A stretch of DNA of 64,000 nt from positions 62,001 to 126,000 of the IMG/VR virus record IMGVR_UViG_3300013102_000002; one strand, written 5' to 3'. The translations under genes were made by a program, and so were the position numbers. The notes under the pieces are model-generated. The model was not told the DNA's origin, searched no databases, and saw only the letters and a list, made by a program, of their open reading frames with translations. Source of the DNA: a virus. Of the stretch, positions 46,659 through 54,650 are shown piece by piece. Position 1 is the first letter of the stretch, and the number at the start of each line of letters is the position of its first letter.

Positions 46659-47846
46659 ATGGCGATTGATATTTTTAATATTGAACCAACAGTGATTTCG
46701 CGCGACCTGAGAGGTAAGATTGTTACTTTTTATGGGGAATATAAAACAGGCAAAACGACAAACGCAGTGAAATTTCCCAAACATCTCCTTCTTGCAACAG
46801 AGGTTGGCTATAACGCTTTGGCGGGAGTCAAGGCACAAAAAATCAGCAAATGGTCGGATTTCAAGTCTGTGCTTAAACAACTTAAGAATCCTGGAGCTTC
46901 AGATATGTTTGAAACGGTCATTATTGATACCGCCGATATCCTATATGATCTTTGCGAGAAGTTTATTCTGAACCGTGAAGGCGTAGATAAAATTGGGGAT
47001 ATTCCTTATGGGCAAGGATATGGAATGGTAGAAAAAGAATACGATGAGGGTCTGCGCGAAATTCCGCTGCTTGGGTTCGGACTTGTAATGATTAGTCACT
47101 CAGAGGACAAAACATTTAAAGATGAGCATGGAGAAGAATATAATAAAATCGTTCCAACCCTTCCTAAGAAGCCGCGCAAAATTGTTCTTCGTATGAGCGA
47201 CATTATTGCTTTTAGTAAGTCGATTGATACAGAGACTGGGACAAAAACAGCCTTGTATATGCGAGGAACTACAAGATTTGAAGCAGGGAGCCGATTCAAA
47301 TATACACCAGATGTTATCGAATTCACTTATGATAATCTAGTAAATGCTATTGCTGATGCGATTGAAAAACAAGAACTTGAAGATGGAGCAACAGTTGTAG
47401 CGGAGCATATTAACAATTATGAAGATAAAGAAATCAGAAGTTTCGAAACAGTGTTTAATAATATTCAAGACATGGGCAACAATCTCGTTGGAATCGGTAA
47501 AATTGCCGAAGTTAACAAGGTAGTTGAAGGTTATCTCGGTAAGGGTAAAAATATTAAAGATACAACAGAAGAGCAACTCGATATTCTTGTTCTGATTGAA
47601 GATGATCTAAAAGACATTGCTGAAAAGTATAAATCACAGTTTATTGACTTTAGTAAATATGATTTCGATGCGCTGAAGAAAGAAATTATTGCTAATGGTA
47701 AGAGACTATTCGATCTTGGTAAAAACTCGGAAGTAACAAAGTCAATTGAAAAACACCTTGGAGTAGGGAAGAAAGTAACTGACTTTGCAAAAGAACATGT
47801 TGTTCTTATGACAACAATTTTGGAAGAATTAAAGGCTGTAAAGTAA
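46659..47846 (+). CDS. Sak4-like RecA-fold ATPase
   Basis: 395 residues; ATG at 46659 after GAGGAG. Residues about 20-240 are a phage AAA_24/Sak4-type RecA core: Walker A GEYKTGKTT (about 25-33), Walker B ETVIIDTADIL (about 88-98), with short VMISHS and KIVLRMSDIIAF segments. Sak4 proteins act as single-strand annealing or RecA-like recombinases and depend on the phage SSB. Two tandem repeats of about 70 residues follow (LVGIGKIAEVNKVVEGYLGKGK and LFDLGKNSEVTKSIEKHLGVGK), an addition beyond the normal 210-240 residue family length. Confidence 0.85.
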   Translation: MAIDIFNIEPTVISRDLRGKIVTFYGEYKTGKTTNAVKFPKHLLLATEVGYNALAGVKAQKISKWSDFKSVLKQLKNPGASDMFETVIIDTADILYDLCEKFILNREGVDKIGDIPYGQGYGMVEKEYDEGLREIPLLGFGLVMISHSEDKTFKDEHGEEYNKIVPTLPKKPRKIVLRMSDIIAFSKSIDTETGTKTALYMRGTTRFEAGSRFKYTPDVIEFTYDNLVNAIADAIEKQELEDGATVVAEHINNYEDKEIRSFETVFNNIQDMGNNLVGIGKIAEVNKVVEGYLGKGKNIKDTTEEQLDILVLIEDDLKDIAEKYKSQFIDFSKYDFDALKKEIIANGKRLFDLGKNSEVTKSIEKHLGVGKKVTDFAKEHVVLMTTILEELKAVK

Positions 47847-47882
47847 GACCTAATAAAAGACAGATTTCATGAGGATTTAATG

Positions 47883-47925
47883 TCTATATATGGTGTATTA
47901 TAAACAAATATACACCATATATAGA
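47883..47925. repeat. Perfect 16-bp inverted repeat
   Basis: TCTATATATGGTGTAT (47883-47898) and its exact complement (47910-47925) around an 11-nt loop, in the gap before the 47953 gene. No T-run. A large operator or an RNA structure near the next ribosome binding site. Confidence 0.75.
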
Positions 47926-47952
47926 TGAAATATTAATATGATGGAGGATAAT

Positions 47953-48309
47953 ATGGATAAGCATACACATAACGTGAGTGTTAGTAATCACAATCACGGC
48001 TTTGATATTGGCGGAATTACTATCAGAGACACATCTAGTGCATTGGCGAGTATTTGGGACAGTGTTGCATATAAAACAACCAACAAAAAGGAGAATGAAA
48101 ATATGGAAACTTTGTATCAAGTAACTGTAGTAGCAAAAAATAAGGAAATTATCCTTGATAAAGAATCAGTTGTGGCGGTCGATCAAGAAAATGCTAAATT
48201 CATGGTGGGTCTTTATGGAATTTTGGCAGACAGAGAACTGACTCCAGCAGATGTAACGGTTATTGTAACGGCAATTGGTCAAGTTAAAATCGAAAAAGAA
48301 TCTAAGTAA
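47953..48309 (+). CDS. Hypothetical protein with internal in-frame start
   Basis: 118 residues from ATG 47953 (GGAGG 7 nt upstream). The first 50 residues are His/Asn-rich (HTHNVSVSNHNHGF). An in-frame ATG at 48103 has its own AAAAAGGAG 10 nt upstream and would give a 68-residue protein METLYQVTVVAKNKE..., which alone resembles small phage proteins of unknown function. So the gene may make two products, or the long form may be a fusion of two small genes. Confidence 0.66.
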   Translation: MDKHTHNVSVSNHNHGFDIGGITIRDTSSALASIWDSVAYKTTNKKENENMETLYQVTVVAKNKEIILDKESVVAVDQENAKFMVGLYGILADRELTPADVTVIVTAIGQVKIEKESK

Positions 48310-48380
48310 TCATTACATAAGAATAAAAATACATAGCCTCACTGTAATGGTGGGGCTATATCTAAAACACGGAGGTTATG

Positions 48381-48923
48381 ATGCTGAACGCAATTATCGC
48401 CCTGATATTCTCATTTGCTCTGGCTCACTCAGGGATCAATGAACAAGCGGTCGGGGAAAACAAAGAAACTATGCCAATTGAAAAGAAAGTCGTCCAGACG
48501 GTTAAGGTTGAGAATGAAAAGAAAGTTGCAAAGGTTGAACCAAAAGAAATTTCAACAATTGCTGAAGAATACAAAGATTTTGAACAAGAATTAACGCCAG
48601 ATAGTACATGGGATACATATATTATTACTGCGTATGAGAATGGTGTAAGCTCTACAGGGAAGCGTCCAGGAGACAAGGGGTATTCGATTACTAGGTCAGG
48701 CAAAAAGACCGTGCAAGGCGTTACAGCGGCTGGAGATTTGAGTAAATTACCACTTGGAACAATAGTTTATATCGAATCAATTGGGTATCGCACAATACTT
48801 GATTCAGGGTCAAAAGTAAAAAATAAACATATTGATGTATTTATGGAGTCATATGATGATTGTATGGAGTTTGGGCGGCAGAAGCTTAAGGTCAAAATCA
48901 TTAAAATGGGAGAGTTGGATTAA
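48381..48923 (+). CDS. 3D-domain cell-wall protein with signal anchor
   Basis: 180 residues; ATG at 48381 after GGAGG (48378 is also ATG). An N-terminal hydrophobic segment (about 3-18) serves as signal or anchor. Residues about 80-178 form a 3D domain of MltA/YabE/YorM type: YIITAYENG... TVQGVTAAGDLSKLPLGTIVYIESIGYRTILDSGSKVKNKHIDVFMESYDDCMEFGRQKLKVKII, with the three Asp positions visible. Such proteins cut or remodel peptidoglycan. The SPbeta proteins YorM/YolA-type carry similar domains in the replication region. The next gene starts within its stop codon. Confidence 0.8.
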   Translation: MLNAIIALIFSFALAHSGINEQAVGENKETMPIEKKVVQTVKVENEKKVAKVEPKEISTIAEEYKDFEQELTPDSTWDTYIITAYENGVSSTGKRPGDKGYSITRSGKKTVQGVTAAGDLSKLPLGTIVYIESIGYRTILDSGSKVKNKHIDVFMESYDDCMEFGRQKLKVKIIKMGELD

Positions 48924-49468
48924 TGAAGAATAAAGTTTTCGTACTCATGGCCTACAGCGGTGCGGGGAAGACGGAGATTGCTAAAGAGTTAGAAAAACAC
49001 GGTTACGATGTTTTGCAGTCGTATACAACGAGACAGCCGCGCTACAAAGGCGAATACGGGCACATGTTCTGTTCGGTAGAGGAATATGAACAGTTTGAGA
49101 AAAACGGTGAAGTTGCTGCGTATAGTTTGATTGAGGGGAATCATTATTTTAGCACAAAAGATCAGATTAAAAACAGTAAAAACAACCTCATTTATGTTTG
49201 CGATCCAGATGGAATCAAAGACCTTAAAGAAAAAGTTCCAGATGTTGAGTTTATCACAATCTACATCAAAGTAGATAAAAAAACTCGTTGGAGACGGATG
49301 GTAGAACGTGGAGATAGCACAGATAAAATTCTTAGTCGAGTTACAACTGATGGAATTAAGTTTGCAAAAAAACGCTTTGATTACCAAGTCATCAATTATG
49401 AATTTGATAAAGCAGTAAAGATAATCAAGAATATTATTGAGGTGGAAAACGAACAACCATTAAATTAA
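48923..49468 (+). CDS. Guanylate-kinase-like P-loop protein
   Basis: 181 residues; ATG overlaps the previous stop by one base. P-loop MAYSGAGKTEIAKELEKHG (about 8-26), then SYTTRQPRYKGEYGHMFCSVEEYEQF, close to the SYTTRxxRxxE-G-HYFVS motif of guanylate kinases, and a late arginine region WRRMVERGDS. It likely phosphorylates (d)GMP or a related nucleotide for phage DNA synthesis; substrate specificity is not proven. Confidence 0.78.
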   Translation: MKNKVFVLMAYSGAGKTEIAKELEKHGYDVLQSYTTRQPRYKGEYGHMFCSVEEYEQFEKNGEVAAYSLIEGNHYFSTKDQIKNSKNNLIYVCDPDGIKDLKEKVPDVEFITIYIKVDKKTRWRRMVERGDSTDKILSRVTTDGIKFAKKRFDYQVINYEFDKAVKIIKNIIEVENEQPLN

Positions 49469-49484
49469 AAAGGGAAGTGATGAT

Positions 49485-49628
49485 ATGTTTCCTGTTGATT
49501 TAGAAATTTTCAAGGACGTTCTTGATGCGGTTGTTAGTGGAGACTATACATATAGCGAGTTGTTGGAGTTAAGAGACAAGTTGAAAGACGTAGCGGACTA
49601 TGTAGAACGGTTGTTAGATGAAGAGTAA
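49485..49628 (+). CDS. Tiny acidic helical protein (47 aa)
   Basis: ATG at 49485 after AAGGGAAG. Acidic, helical (MFPVDLEIFKDVLDAV... LLELRDKLKDVADYVERLL). No family recognised. Confidence 0.62.
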   Translation: MFPVDLEIFKDVLDAVVSGDYTYSELLELRDKLKDVADYVERLLDEE

Positions 49629-49675
49629 ATGATGATAAAACTGTTAATTTATGAAGAAATTAAAGGAGGATAAAA

Positions 49676-49882
49676 ATGGATAAATATGAAGTAGGATCAA
49701 AAGTGATGTTGCTTGAAAGTAGTTATGCAGAAAATTTGGGGATCACAGGAATGACCGGATACATTATTGATGAAGATAGTGATCATTATGATTATGCAGT
49801 AGAATATTCTCTTCCAAAACTGAATAGAAAAATGAAGGACTTTTTCAATCACAAAGAACTAACTTTAGTCACTGAGGATTAA
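49676..49882 (+). CDS. Small hypothetical protein (68 aa)
   Basis: ATG at 49676 after AAAGGAGG. Beta-rich (YEVGSKVMLLESSYAENLGITGMTGYII), compatible with an SH3-like barrel. No family recognised. Confidence 0.68.
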   Translation: MDKYEVGSKVMLLESSYAENLGITGMTGYIIDEDSDHYDYAVEYSLPKLNRKMKDFFNHKELTLVTED

Positions 49883-49884
49883 TA

Positions 49885-50190
49885 ATGAACAAACCTAAGA
49901 AAAAATTGGTACTAGGGGAGAATAAAATGGAAACGAAACTTGGCGAATGGGCTGAAAGTATTAATGCCTTTTGGTGTGGTGGGAATGGTATGGAATGTGT
50001 TGCACGAAAAGGGGCTTTAGAGGTACTTGTTTATGACTGCGACCAGTATCCATGTCCACCGAATTACGTAGTTTTGTTGGGGATGGGGCGAAGAATTAGA
50101 ACGCTGGATGATTTCAACGAAGCATTAACCAGTGGAGTACGGATGAAAGCGACTTATGAAAAAGCTGGAACTGGAGCATTTGGAGATTAA
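49885..50190 (+). CDS. Hypothetical 101-residue protein
   Basis: Start at 49885 (GAGGA 8 nt upstream) or at ATG 49927, which has AGGGGAG. Cysteine-containing (FWCGGNGMEC; DCDQYPCPPNY). No family recognised. Confidence 0.64.
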   Translation: MNKPKKKLVLGENKMETKLGEWAESINAFWCGGNGMECVARKGALEVLVYDCDQYPCPPNYVVLLGMGRRIRTLDDFNEALTSGVRMKATYEKAGTGAFGD

Positions 50191-50239
50191 TTTCTTGATA
50201 AAAACCGCATTTTATTTGAATATTTAAGGAGATGGTAGA

Positions 50240-50506
50240 GTGGATATTTTTCAAACTATTCAGAAGAAAGTAAATAAAATTGCCAAAGAGACATATAAAT
50301 TGGATGAAGATCCGCCAGAATTCATCGTCAGTCTATTATATGAAAAGGCAGAAAACGGCGCAAAGGATATTGATCATAAAATTATCCTAACCATTAAACA
50401 TTGTGGATTTTCATTTAGCAAAGTGATTTTTCCTCAAACATCGCAAAGATACGGTTATGAATCTTTAGAAGAAGAAATGAAATATATGTATAACAAAACG
50501 ATGTAA
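50240..50506 (+). CDS. Hypothetical 88-residue protein
   Basis: GTG at 50240 after AAGGAG. Helical N-terminus, beta C-terminal half. A TTGATAAAA element lies in the gap before it. No family recognised. Confidence 0.64.
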   Translation: MDIFQTIQKKVNKIAKETYKLDEDPPEFIVSLLYEKAENGAKDIDHKIILTIKHCGFSFSKVIFPQTSQRYGYESLEEEMKYMYNKTM

Positions 50507-50516
50507 GAGGTGAATC

Positions 50517-50693
50517 ATGAGCATTGATAAAGATGGTTTTGGTAACGAAGTATGTTCTAAGTGTGGAGAAGAGATATATAACTCAGAGACATTGAGTAGG
50601 TGTTTGAGATGTGGGAAATCGACTCCCAGAGAAATGAGCGGTAAGGAATATTATAAGAATAAATATATGGATGGTGAAAATAATGAAAATTGA
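50517..50693 (+). CDS. Small zinc-ribbon protein (58 aa)
   Basis: ATG at 50517 after AGAGGTG. CSKCGEE (about 13-16) and CLRCGK (about 28-31) make a compact zinc ribbon. The 3' end overlaps the next gene. Confidence 0.68.
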   Translation: MSIDKDGFGNEVCSKCGEEIYNSETLSRCLRCGKSTPREMSGKEYYKNKYMDGENNEN

Positions 50694-51048
50694 AGTGCCG
50701 CTATATAAGGAATCAGAAAAGTATATCAAAGAAACTTTTTCACGATACACCGAGAGTAGGGAGTTGCCATTTTCATTGACACTTGACAATTGCATTATCC
50801 ATATGTATCCGCACAGTGATACATACGATGATAATGGCGAATTGAATGGTTATGTTGATGCCTTGTTTTTTAGAGCACATATATACGATGTGAAAAATGG
50901 TGTAGTTTATAAATCTGAAATTCACGATGCAATTTTTACTGAAGCAAACTGTCAAATTAAATATTTTAAAGACATGAGTACAATGGTTCATTTTGAGAGA
51001 CCAATTAATATAATTATGGGCAGAGCAATTCACGTAATGAGTGTTTGA
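50683..51048 (+). CDS. Hypothetical 121-residue protein
   Basis: ATG at 50683 (50671 also in frame), overlapping the previous gene. Beta-rich (LPFSLTLDNCIIHMYPHSD; VVYKSEIHDAIF). No family recognised. Confidence 0.66.
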   Translation: MKIEVPLYKESEKYIKETFSRYTESRELPFSLTLDNCIIHMYPHSDTYDDNGELNGYVDALFFRAHIYDVKNGVVYKSEIHDAIFTEANCQIKYFKDMSTMVHFERPINIIMGRAIHVMSV

Positions 51049-51095
51049 TAATGGTTAATAAAATAAGGAATTGATTAGGAAAGGAGGGCTGCTTA

Positions 51096-51284
51096 ATGGA
51101 ACTGAATGGAATATATGTAGTTTTATTTAAACATCCAGATGATAATACAAGTTCTTGTCATCATTACAGGTTTGAAGGCAGGTGTGAGAACTTTGTTACA
51201 ATAGGTACTTGTGCTTTTTCAAATGACAAAAAAGAAATGCTATTAGTTAACTATAGAGATATAGTTCAGATGAGATTAAAATAA
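51096..51284 (+). CDS. Small hypothetical protein (62 aa)
   Basis: ATG at 51096 after AAAGGAGG. Beta-rich with three cysteines; no zinc pattern. No family recognised. Confidence 0.62.
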   Translation: MELNGIYVVLFKHPDDNTSSCHHYRFEGRCENFVTIGTCAFSNDKKEMLLVNYRDIVQMRLK

Positions 51285-51332
51285 CGCCTTACCAAATGGA
51301 TCTTTTAAATAGAAAGGATGAAATAAATACAC

Positions 51333-51614
51333 ATGAGTGAAACTAAAGTAGTTAATAAATATCACAAATTACCATATGACATCTATTGCGGCAGAGGATC
51401 TAAATGGGGAAACCCATTTGTTATAGGCAAGGACGGAGATAGAGATGAAGTGTGTGATAAATACGAAGAGTGGTTTCCTAGTCAAGAACACTTGGTCAAA
51501 GACCTGCATGAGTTAAAAGGGAAAACTTTGTGCTGCTTCTGTAAGCCTAAGAGGTGTCATGTTGATTTTTTAGCAAAAAGGGCAGATGAAACTAGAAAGG
51601 AAAGTGCCAATTGA
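51333..51614 (+). CDS. DUF4326 protein
   Basis: 93 residues; ATG at 51333 after AAAGGATG. The family pattern is complete: the IYCGRGSKWGNPFVIGKDGDR block, then CDKYEEWF, and the terminal LKGKTLCCFCKPKRCHVDFLAKR. DUF4326 proteins are small cysteine-containing proteins, often in phages; genome-context work links them with ADP-ribose/NAD-related chemistry (NADAR, macro domains), and a macro domain lies at 59.3 kb. Activity not established. The next gene starts as TTG within its 3' end. Confidence 0.85.
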   Translation: MSETKVVNKYHKLPYDIYCGRGSKWGNPFVIGKDGDRDEVCDKYEEWFPSQEHLVKDLHELKGKTLCCFCKPKRCHVDFLAKRADETRKESAN

Positions 51615-51793
51615 AAGAACTTATGGCTTACGTAAACATGATTAAAGATGTTCTGGATCGTGAATATGGGAAAGAAGTTATCTTCTATAGTGAAGGAGAG
51701 TGGTATTCAAGAGACCACTCTAGAAATATTACTGTTGAAGAACTAAGAGAATACCTGCTACAGCAAACATATAAAGGTGAGGATGCTTATTGA
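51611..51793 (+). CDS. Small hypothetical protein (60 aa)
   Basis: TTG at 51611 overlapping the previous stop, AGAAAGGAAAG about 10 nt upstream. Helix, strands and a C-terminal helix (NITVEELREYLLQQ). No family recognised. Confidence 0.62.
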   Translation: MKELMAYVNMIKDVLDREYGKEVIFYSEGEWYSRDHSRNITVEELREYLLQQTYKGEDAY

Positions 51794-51836
51794 GTCTTAA
51801 TGAATTCATCATTTCACGGAGAAAGGGAGAGGTAAC

Positions 51837-52073
51837 ATGAACGAATTTGAAGAATTAAAAGAGTATGAAGAGGATTATTTAAAAAGTAATTGGTCTCGTA
51901 TGGACTTATTTTTAGCAGAAAAAATTAAAATGCAAAGTAGTGAGTTGGAGAACTTGAGGAAGTTTTATAGTTATTTTCGTGAATTGTATGGCGAAGGTCT
52001 GGAGGTAGCAAATTGGCACAAAAACGGAGATCTGGAACCATTTGATAACCTCTTTGATTCCGCCGAAGAGTGA
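51837..52073 (+). CDS. Small acidic helical protein (78 aa)
   Basis: ATG at 51837 after AAAGGGAGAGG. Helical (FEELKEYEEDYLKSNW... MQSSELENLRKFYSYFREL). No family recognised. Confidence 0.66.
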   Translation: MNEFEELKEYEEDYLKSNWSRMDLFLAEKIKMQSSELENLRKFYSYFRELYGEGLEVANWHKNGDLEPFDNLFDSAEE

Positions 52074-52107
52074 TAAAATAAAACTTTTATGAGGAGATGA
52101 GAAAAAT

Positions 52108-52419
52108 ATGAATATTAAACAAGTAGAAAAAATTAATGATTATTCAGCATGTACCGGAGACTTGCTTCTAACTAAAGATTCTAATGGGACAGAGCAATAT
52201 TTATTATTTTGCGAATCTGATGCAAGTATAGTCTTTGACGAAGAAAGATTCAGCAAATTTTATTTTGTAAATATTAAATCAGGGTATATGTTTGAACAAG
52301 AATTGCATAGCGACGATGAAATTAAAGTGGGAACTAAGATTAATGGGTGTGGAGCAATTATTAAGATCGTACCCAGTGATGATATCGAAGTGTTATTGCA
52401 CGAGTCTAAATATAATTAA
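52108..52419 (+). CDS. Hypothetical protein, paralogue of 54339-54620
   Basis: 103 residues; ATG at 52108 after GAGGAG. It shares the plan TGDLLxxxxSxGTEQYLLFxE, then FVNIKSG and KVGTKINGCGAIIKIV with the 54.3-kb product (TGDLLIIESEESAEYFLFSE, TELKTG, KKGTLIDDIGIIREVI). Beta-rich. Function unknown. Confidence 0.68.
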   Translation: MNIKQVEKINDYSACTGDLLLTKDSNGTEQYLLFCESDASIVFDEERFSKFYFVNIKSGYMFEQELHSDDEIKVGTKINGCGAIIKIVPSDDIEVLLHESKYN

Positions 52420-52452
52420 ATTTTGATTAATAGTTGAGAGGAGAAGGAGTTA

Positions 52453-52716
52453 TTGAAATTAATCAACTATCTTTTAGAAACTGACAAAGAAATTGAAACA
52501 TATGAAATGGCTGCTAGTTTTCATGAGATGGAAGTTGAAGATTACATTAAAACTGGATATTGCCCTTCGGCATTTACTGTTTTTATAAATACAGTCTACA
52601 GTAAACCACTTGTTGCCGATAAAAAGCACAAAGATTCGTGTAAATATTCCAATCTAGAGGATCAAGATAAATGTAATGAATGTTGGAGCAGAAATATTCT
52701 TTTTGTTACTAAGTAA
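52453..52716 (+). CDS. Hypothetical 87-residue protein with C-terminal cysteines
   Basis: TTG at 52453, AGGAGAAGGAG upstream. The C-terminal half contains C-x10-13-C-x2-C spacing (KDSCKYSNLEDQDKCNECW), a probable zinc site. Confidence 0.63.
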   Translation: MKLINYLLETDKEIETYEMAASFHEMEVEDYIKTGYCPSAFTVFINTVYSKPLVADKKHKDSCKYSNLEDQDKCNECWSRNILFVTK

Positions 52717-52753
52717 AAATTAGAAAACATACATATGAAAGTGGGAAATAATA

Positions 52754-53041
52754 ATGGCAAACCTGTTACCAGAAGAAAAAGAAACAGTATGCACTACGGA
52801 TGAAGAGAGCAAGGTTTGGAAAATCTATTCCATGTCAAAACCGAAGATTACGAAAATGCTTAAAGCTGGGTTTGTTCCAGTAAAAGTTGACGAAGAGGGC
52901 GGTCACTTCTTTGAAGTAGAGGATAATCAAGTTTCATTCAGAGCAAAAAGTACACGAGTTGTGAGCCAAGAACAGAAAGATGCTGCTTCAGAACGGTTTA
53001 AACAAATGTGGAAAGATAAACTCAATCAAGAGGAGGTTTAA
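52754..53041 (+). CDS. Hypothetical 95-residue ph-age-type protein
   Basis: ATG at 52754 after GTGGGA. The pattern of KVWKIYSMSKPKITKMLKA, then GHFFEVEDNQVSFRAK recalls small phage proteins of unknown function that precede winged-helix genes. The next ATG follows its stop by one base. Confidence 0.66.
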   Translation: MANLLPEEKETVCTTDEESKVWKIYSMSKPKITKMLKAGFVPVKVDEEGGHFFEVEDNQVSFRAKSTRVVSQEQKDAASERFKQMWKDKLNQEEV

Positions 53042-53042
53042 T

Positions 53043-53411
53043 ATGGACGCTGAAACTAAAGTAAGAACCGATTCTCAACGGTTAAAGATTCTCAATCTGC
53101 TACGGTCTGCCGGAACAAGCGGCGTAACTATTGTGGATTTAGCCAAGATTGCCAAACGCTATAACGCACGTATTCAAGAAATGTACGTTGAAGGGTATGA
53201 GATCAAGGTCGAAGATTTGGGTGGAGGTTTGACTAAATACACACTGGTAAAAGAGCCTGAAACAAAGAAAAGTAAACCAGAGAAGGCATTAAATGTTCTG
53301 ATTGAAGGTATTAAGAATAAATATAATGGTAATTTGAGTGTTGAACAATTGATTGAAGAGTTGAATAATAACAATTTTACAGTGAGACGGAATATCGGAA
53401 CGTTTTGCTAA
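53043..53411 (+). CDS. Winged-helix DNA-binding protein
   Basis: 122 residues; ATG at 53043 after GAGGAGG. Residues about 8-68 form a winged helix-turn-helix (RLKILNLLRSAGTSGVTIVDLAKIAKRY, then RIQEMYVEGYEIKVEDLGGGLTKYTL), like those in phage replication or transcription proteins. The C-terminal 45 residues are a separate helical piece. Confidence 0.75.
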   Translation: MDAETKVRTDSQRLKILNLLRSAGTSGVTIVDLAKIAKRYNARIQEMYVEGYEIKVEDLGGGLTKYTLVKEPETKKSKPEKALNVLIEGIKNKYNGNLSVEQLIEELNNNNFTVRRNIGTFC

Positions 53412-53428
53412 AATAAAGGAGAGATTAG

Positions 53429-53827
53429 ATGAAGAAAATAAAAGTTATCTGTAACAAATGCGGAAAATCAATCAAACGCTCTTATGATGAAGACTTTAAA
53501 ACAATCAATCTGGATTTTGGGTATGAGAGTAGTTTTGACGGAGAGACTTGGAGTTTCGATCTGTGCGATGATTGCTTAGAGGAGATGATTAAAACATTTA
53601 AATATCCTCCGTCTGGATTTAAAATTGATAATCATTTATTACTAGATGATGACATGCATCAGAGAGTGTTTGAAGACTGGAAGATAACTGGCGAATGGGA
53701 AGATTTAAAATATCATACATATGAACAGTTAGTAGATCTAAACGGTTATATGAGCGCAGGATACTTAAACACATATATCGAAAAGTATCACAAATTAATG
53801 CCCATGCTAGAAAATAATGATATTTAG
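53429..53827 (+). CDS. Zinc-binding hypothetical protein (132 aa)
   Basis: ATG at 53429 after AAAGGAG. CNKCGK (about 8-11) and CDDC (about 47-50) are spaced as in Cys4 fingers of the phage zinc-ribbon type, with FGYESSFDGETWSFDL between. The C-terminal 80 residues are unassigned. Confidence 0.7.
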   Translation: MKKIKVICNKCGKSIKRSYDEDFKTINLDFGYESSFDGETWSFDLCDDCLEEMIKTFKYPPSGFKIDNHLLLDDDMHQRVFEDWKITGEWEDLKYHTYEQLVDLNGYMSAGYLNTYIEKYHKLMPMLENNDI

Positions 53828-53849
53828 TTTTGATCAAAGGAGAACTTAT

Positions 53850-54074
53850 ATGGGGAATGATCCAACCGTACTAGGAGCTGTCGATATAGTTAAGCTTGAA
53901 CTCGAAGAATTGGTTAGCAAGGGCGAAATAGCAAAAAGTTATTTAGATGAAGTTCTTTACGCTGAAAGAGATTACAAAAAAGGATTTAAAGACATTCCTG
54001 AAATGATCGAATTGATTAATGACATTGCTCTGTTTTGCAGGGGCACCAGAGAGGATGTTGATGATGATTTGTAA
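53850..54074 (+). CDS. Small acidic helical protein (74 aa)
   Basis: ATG at 53850, 8 nt after AAAGGAG; TTTTGATCAAAG lies just before. Helical and acidic. The last 14 nt overlap the next gene. Confidence 0.65.
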   Translation: MGNDPTVLGAVDIVKLELEELVSKGEIAKSYLDEVLYAERDYKKGFKDIPEMIELINDIALFCRGTREDVDDDL

Positions 54075-54309
54075 TAATACACACTGTTTATGGAATGCTT
54101 ATGCAATGTGCTGTCACGAGAGCAAAGAAGGTTATGCAGCAGCAACACCTAATGAGTTGGATTGTTCATCATCACTACGTAAGGACTTTCAGGAGTCAAT
54201 GTATCAAATGATGGATGAAATTGATGAAATGATGATTAAGAGAAAGTTTATTGAGTTAGTTCAAATACATAAATTTGTAAGAGATCAAAGAAAAGTTGAT
54301 AAAGTCTAA
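54061..54309 (+). CDS. Hypothetical protein with cysteine-rich N-terminus (82 aa)
   Basis: ATG at 54061 (54055 and 54064 also possible) with AGAGAGG upstream, inside the end of the previous gene. C-x4-C and CC residues in the first 20 positions, then a helical basic C-terminus. Confidence 0.6.
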   Translation: MMICNNTHCLWNAYAMCCHESKEGYAAATPNELDCSSSLRKDFQESMYQMMDEIDEMMIKRKFIELVQIHKFVRDQRKVDKV

Positions 54310-54338
54310 ATTTCGTGAAGAAAGGATGACTATTAATA

Positions 54339-54620
54339 ATGAAATTTAAGCGCATCGCACAGACAGATATTGAAGCCACAACCGGAGACTTACTAATTAT
54401 TGAGTCAGAGGAAAGTGCTGAGTACTTTTTATTTTCTGAAAACAATAAACAGCCAGATGAAAAAGGCGTAGACGGAGTTGTTTTTACAGAGCTTAAGACT
54501 GGTATCTCATATGTAAAAATTATTCCAAGTTCATTGCCTATTAAAAAAGGAACACTTATTGATGATATTGGAATAATAAGAGAGGTTATTACTCAAGAAA
54601 AAATTGAAATATCGTTTTAA
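54339..54620 (+). CDS. Hypothetical protein, paralogue of 52108-52419
   Basis: 93 residues; ATG at 54339, AAAGGATG upstream. Shared TGDLL and KKGTLIDDIG motifs; see the 52108 entry. Two copies 2 kb apart suggest local duplication and drift. Confidence 0.68.
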   Translation: MKFKRIAQTDIEATTGDLLIIESEESAEYFLFSENNKQPDEKGVDGVVFTELKTGISYVKIIPSSLPIKKGTLIDDIGIIREVITQEKIEISF

Positions 54621-54650
54621 AACAAATTCACTAAGAATGGGAGATAGTTA

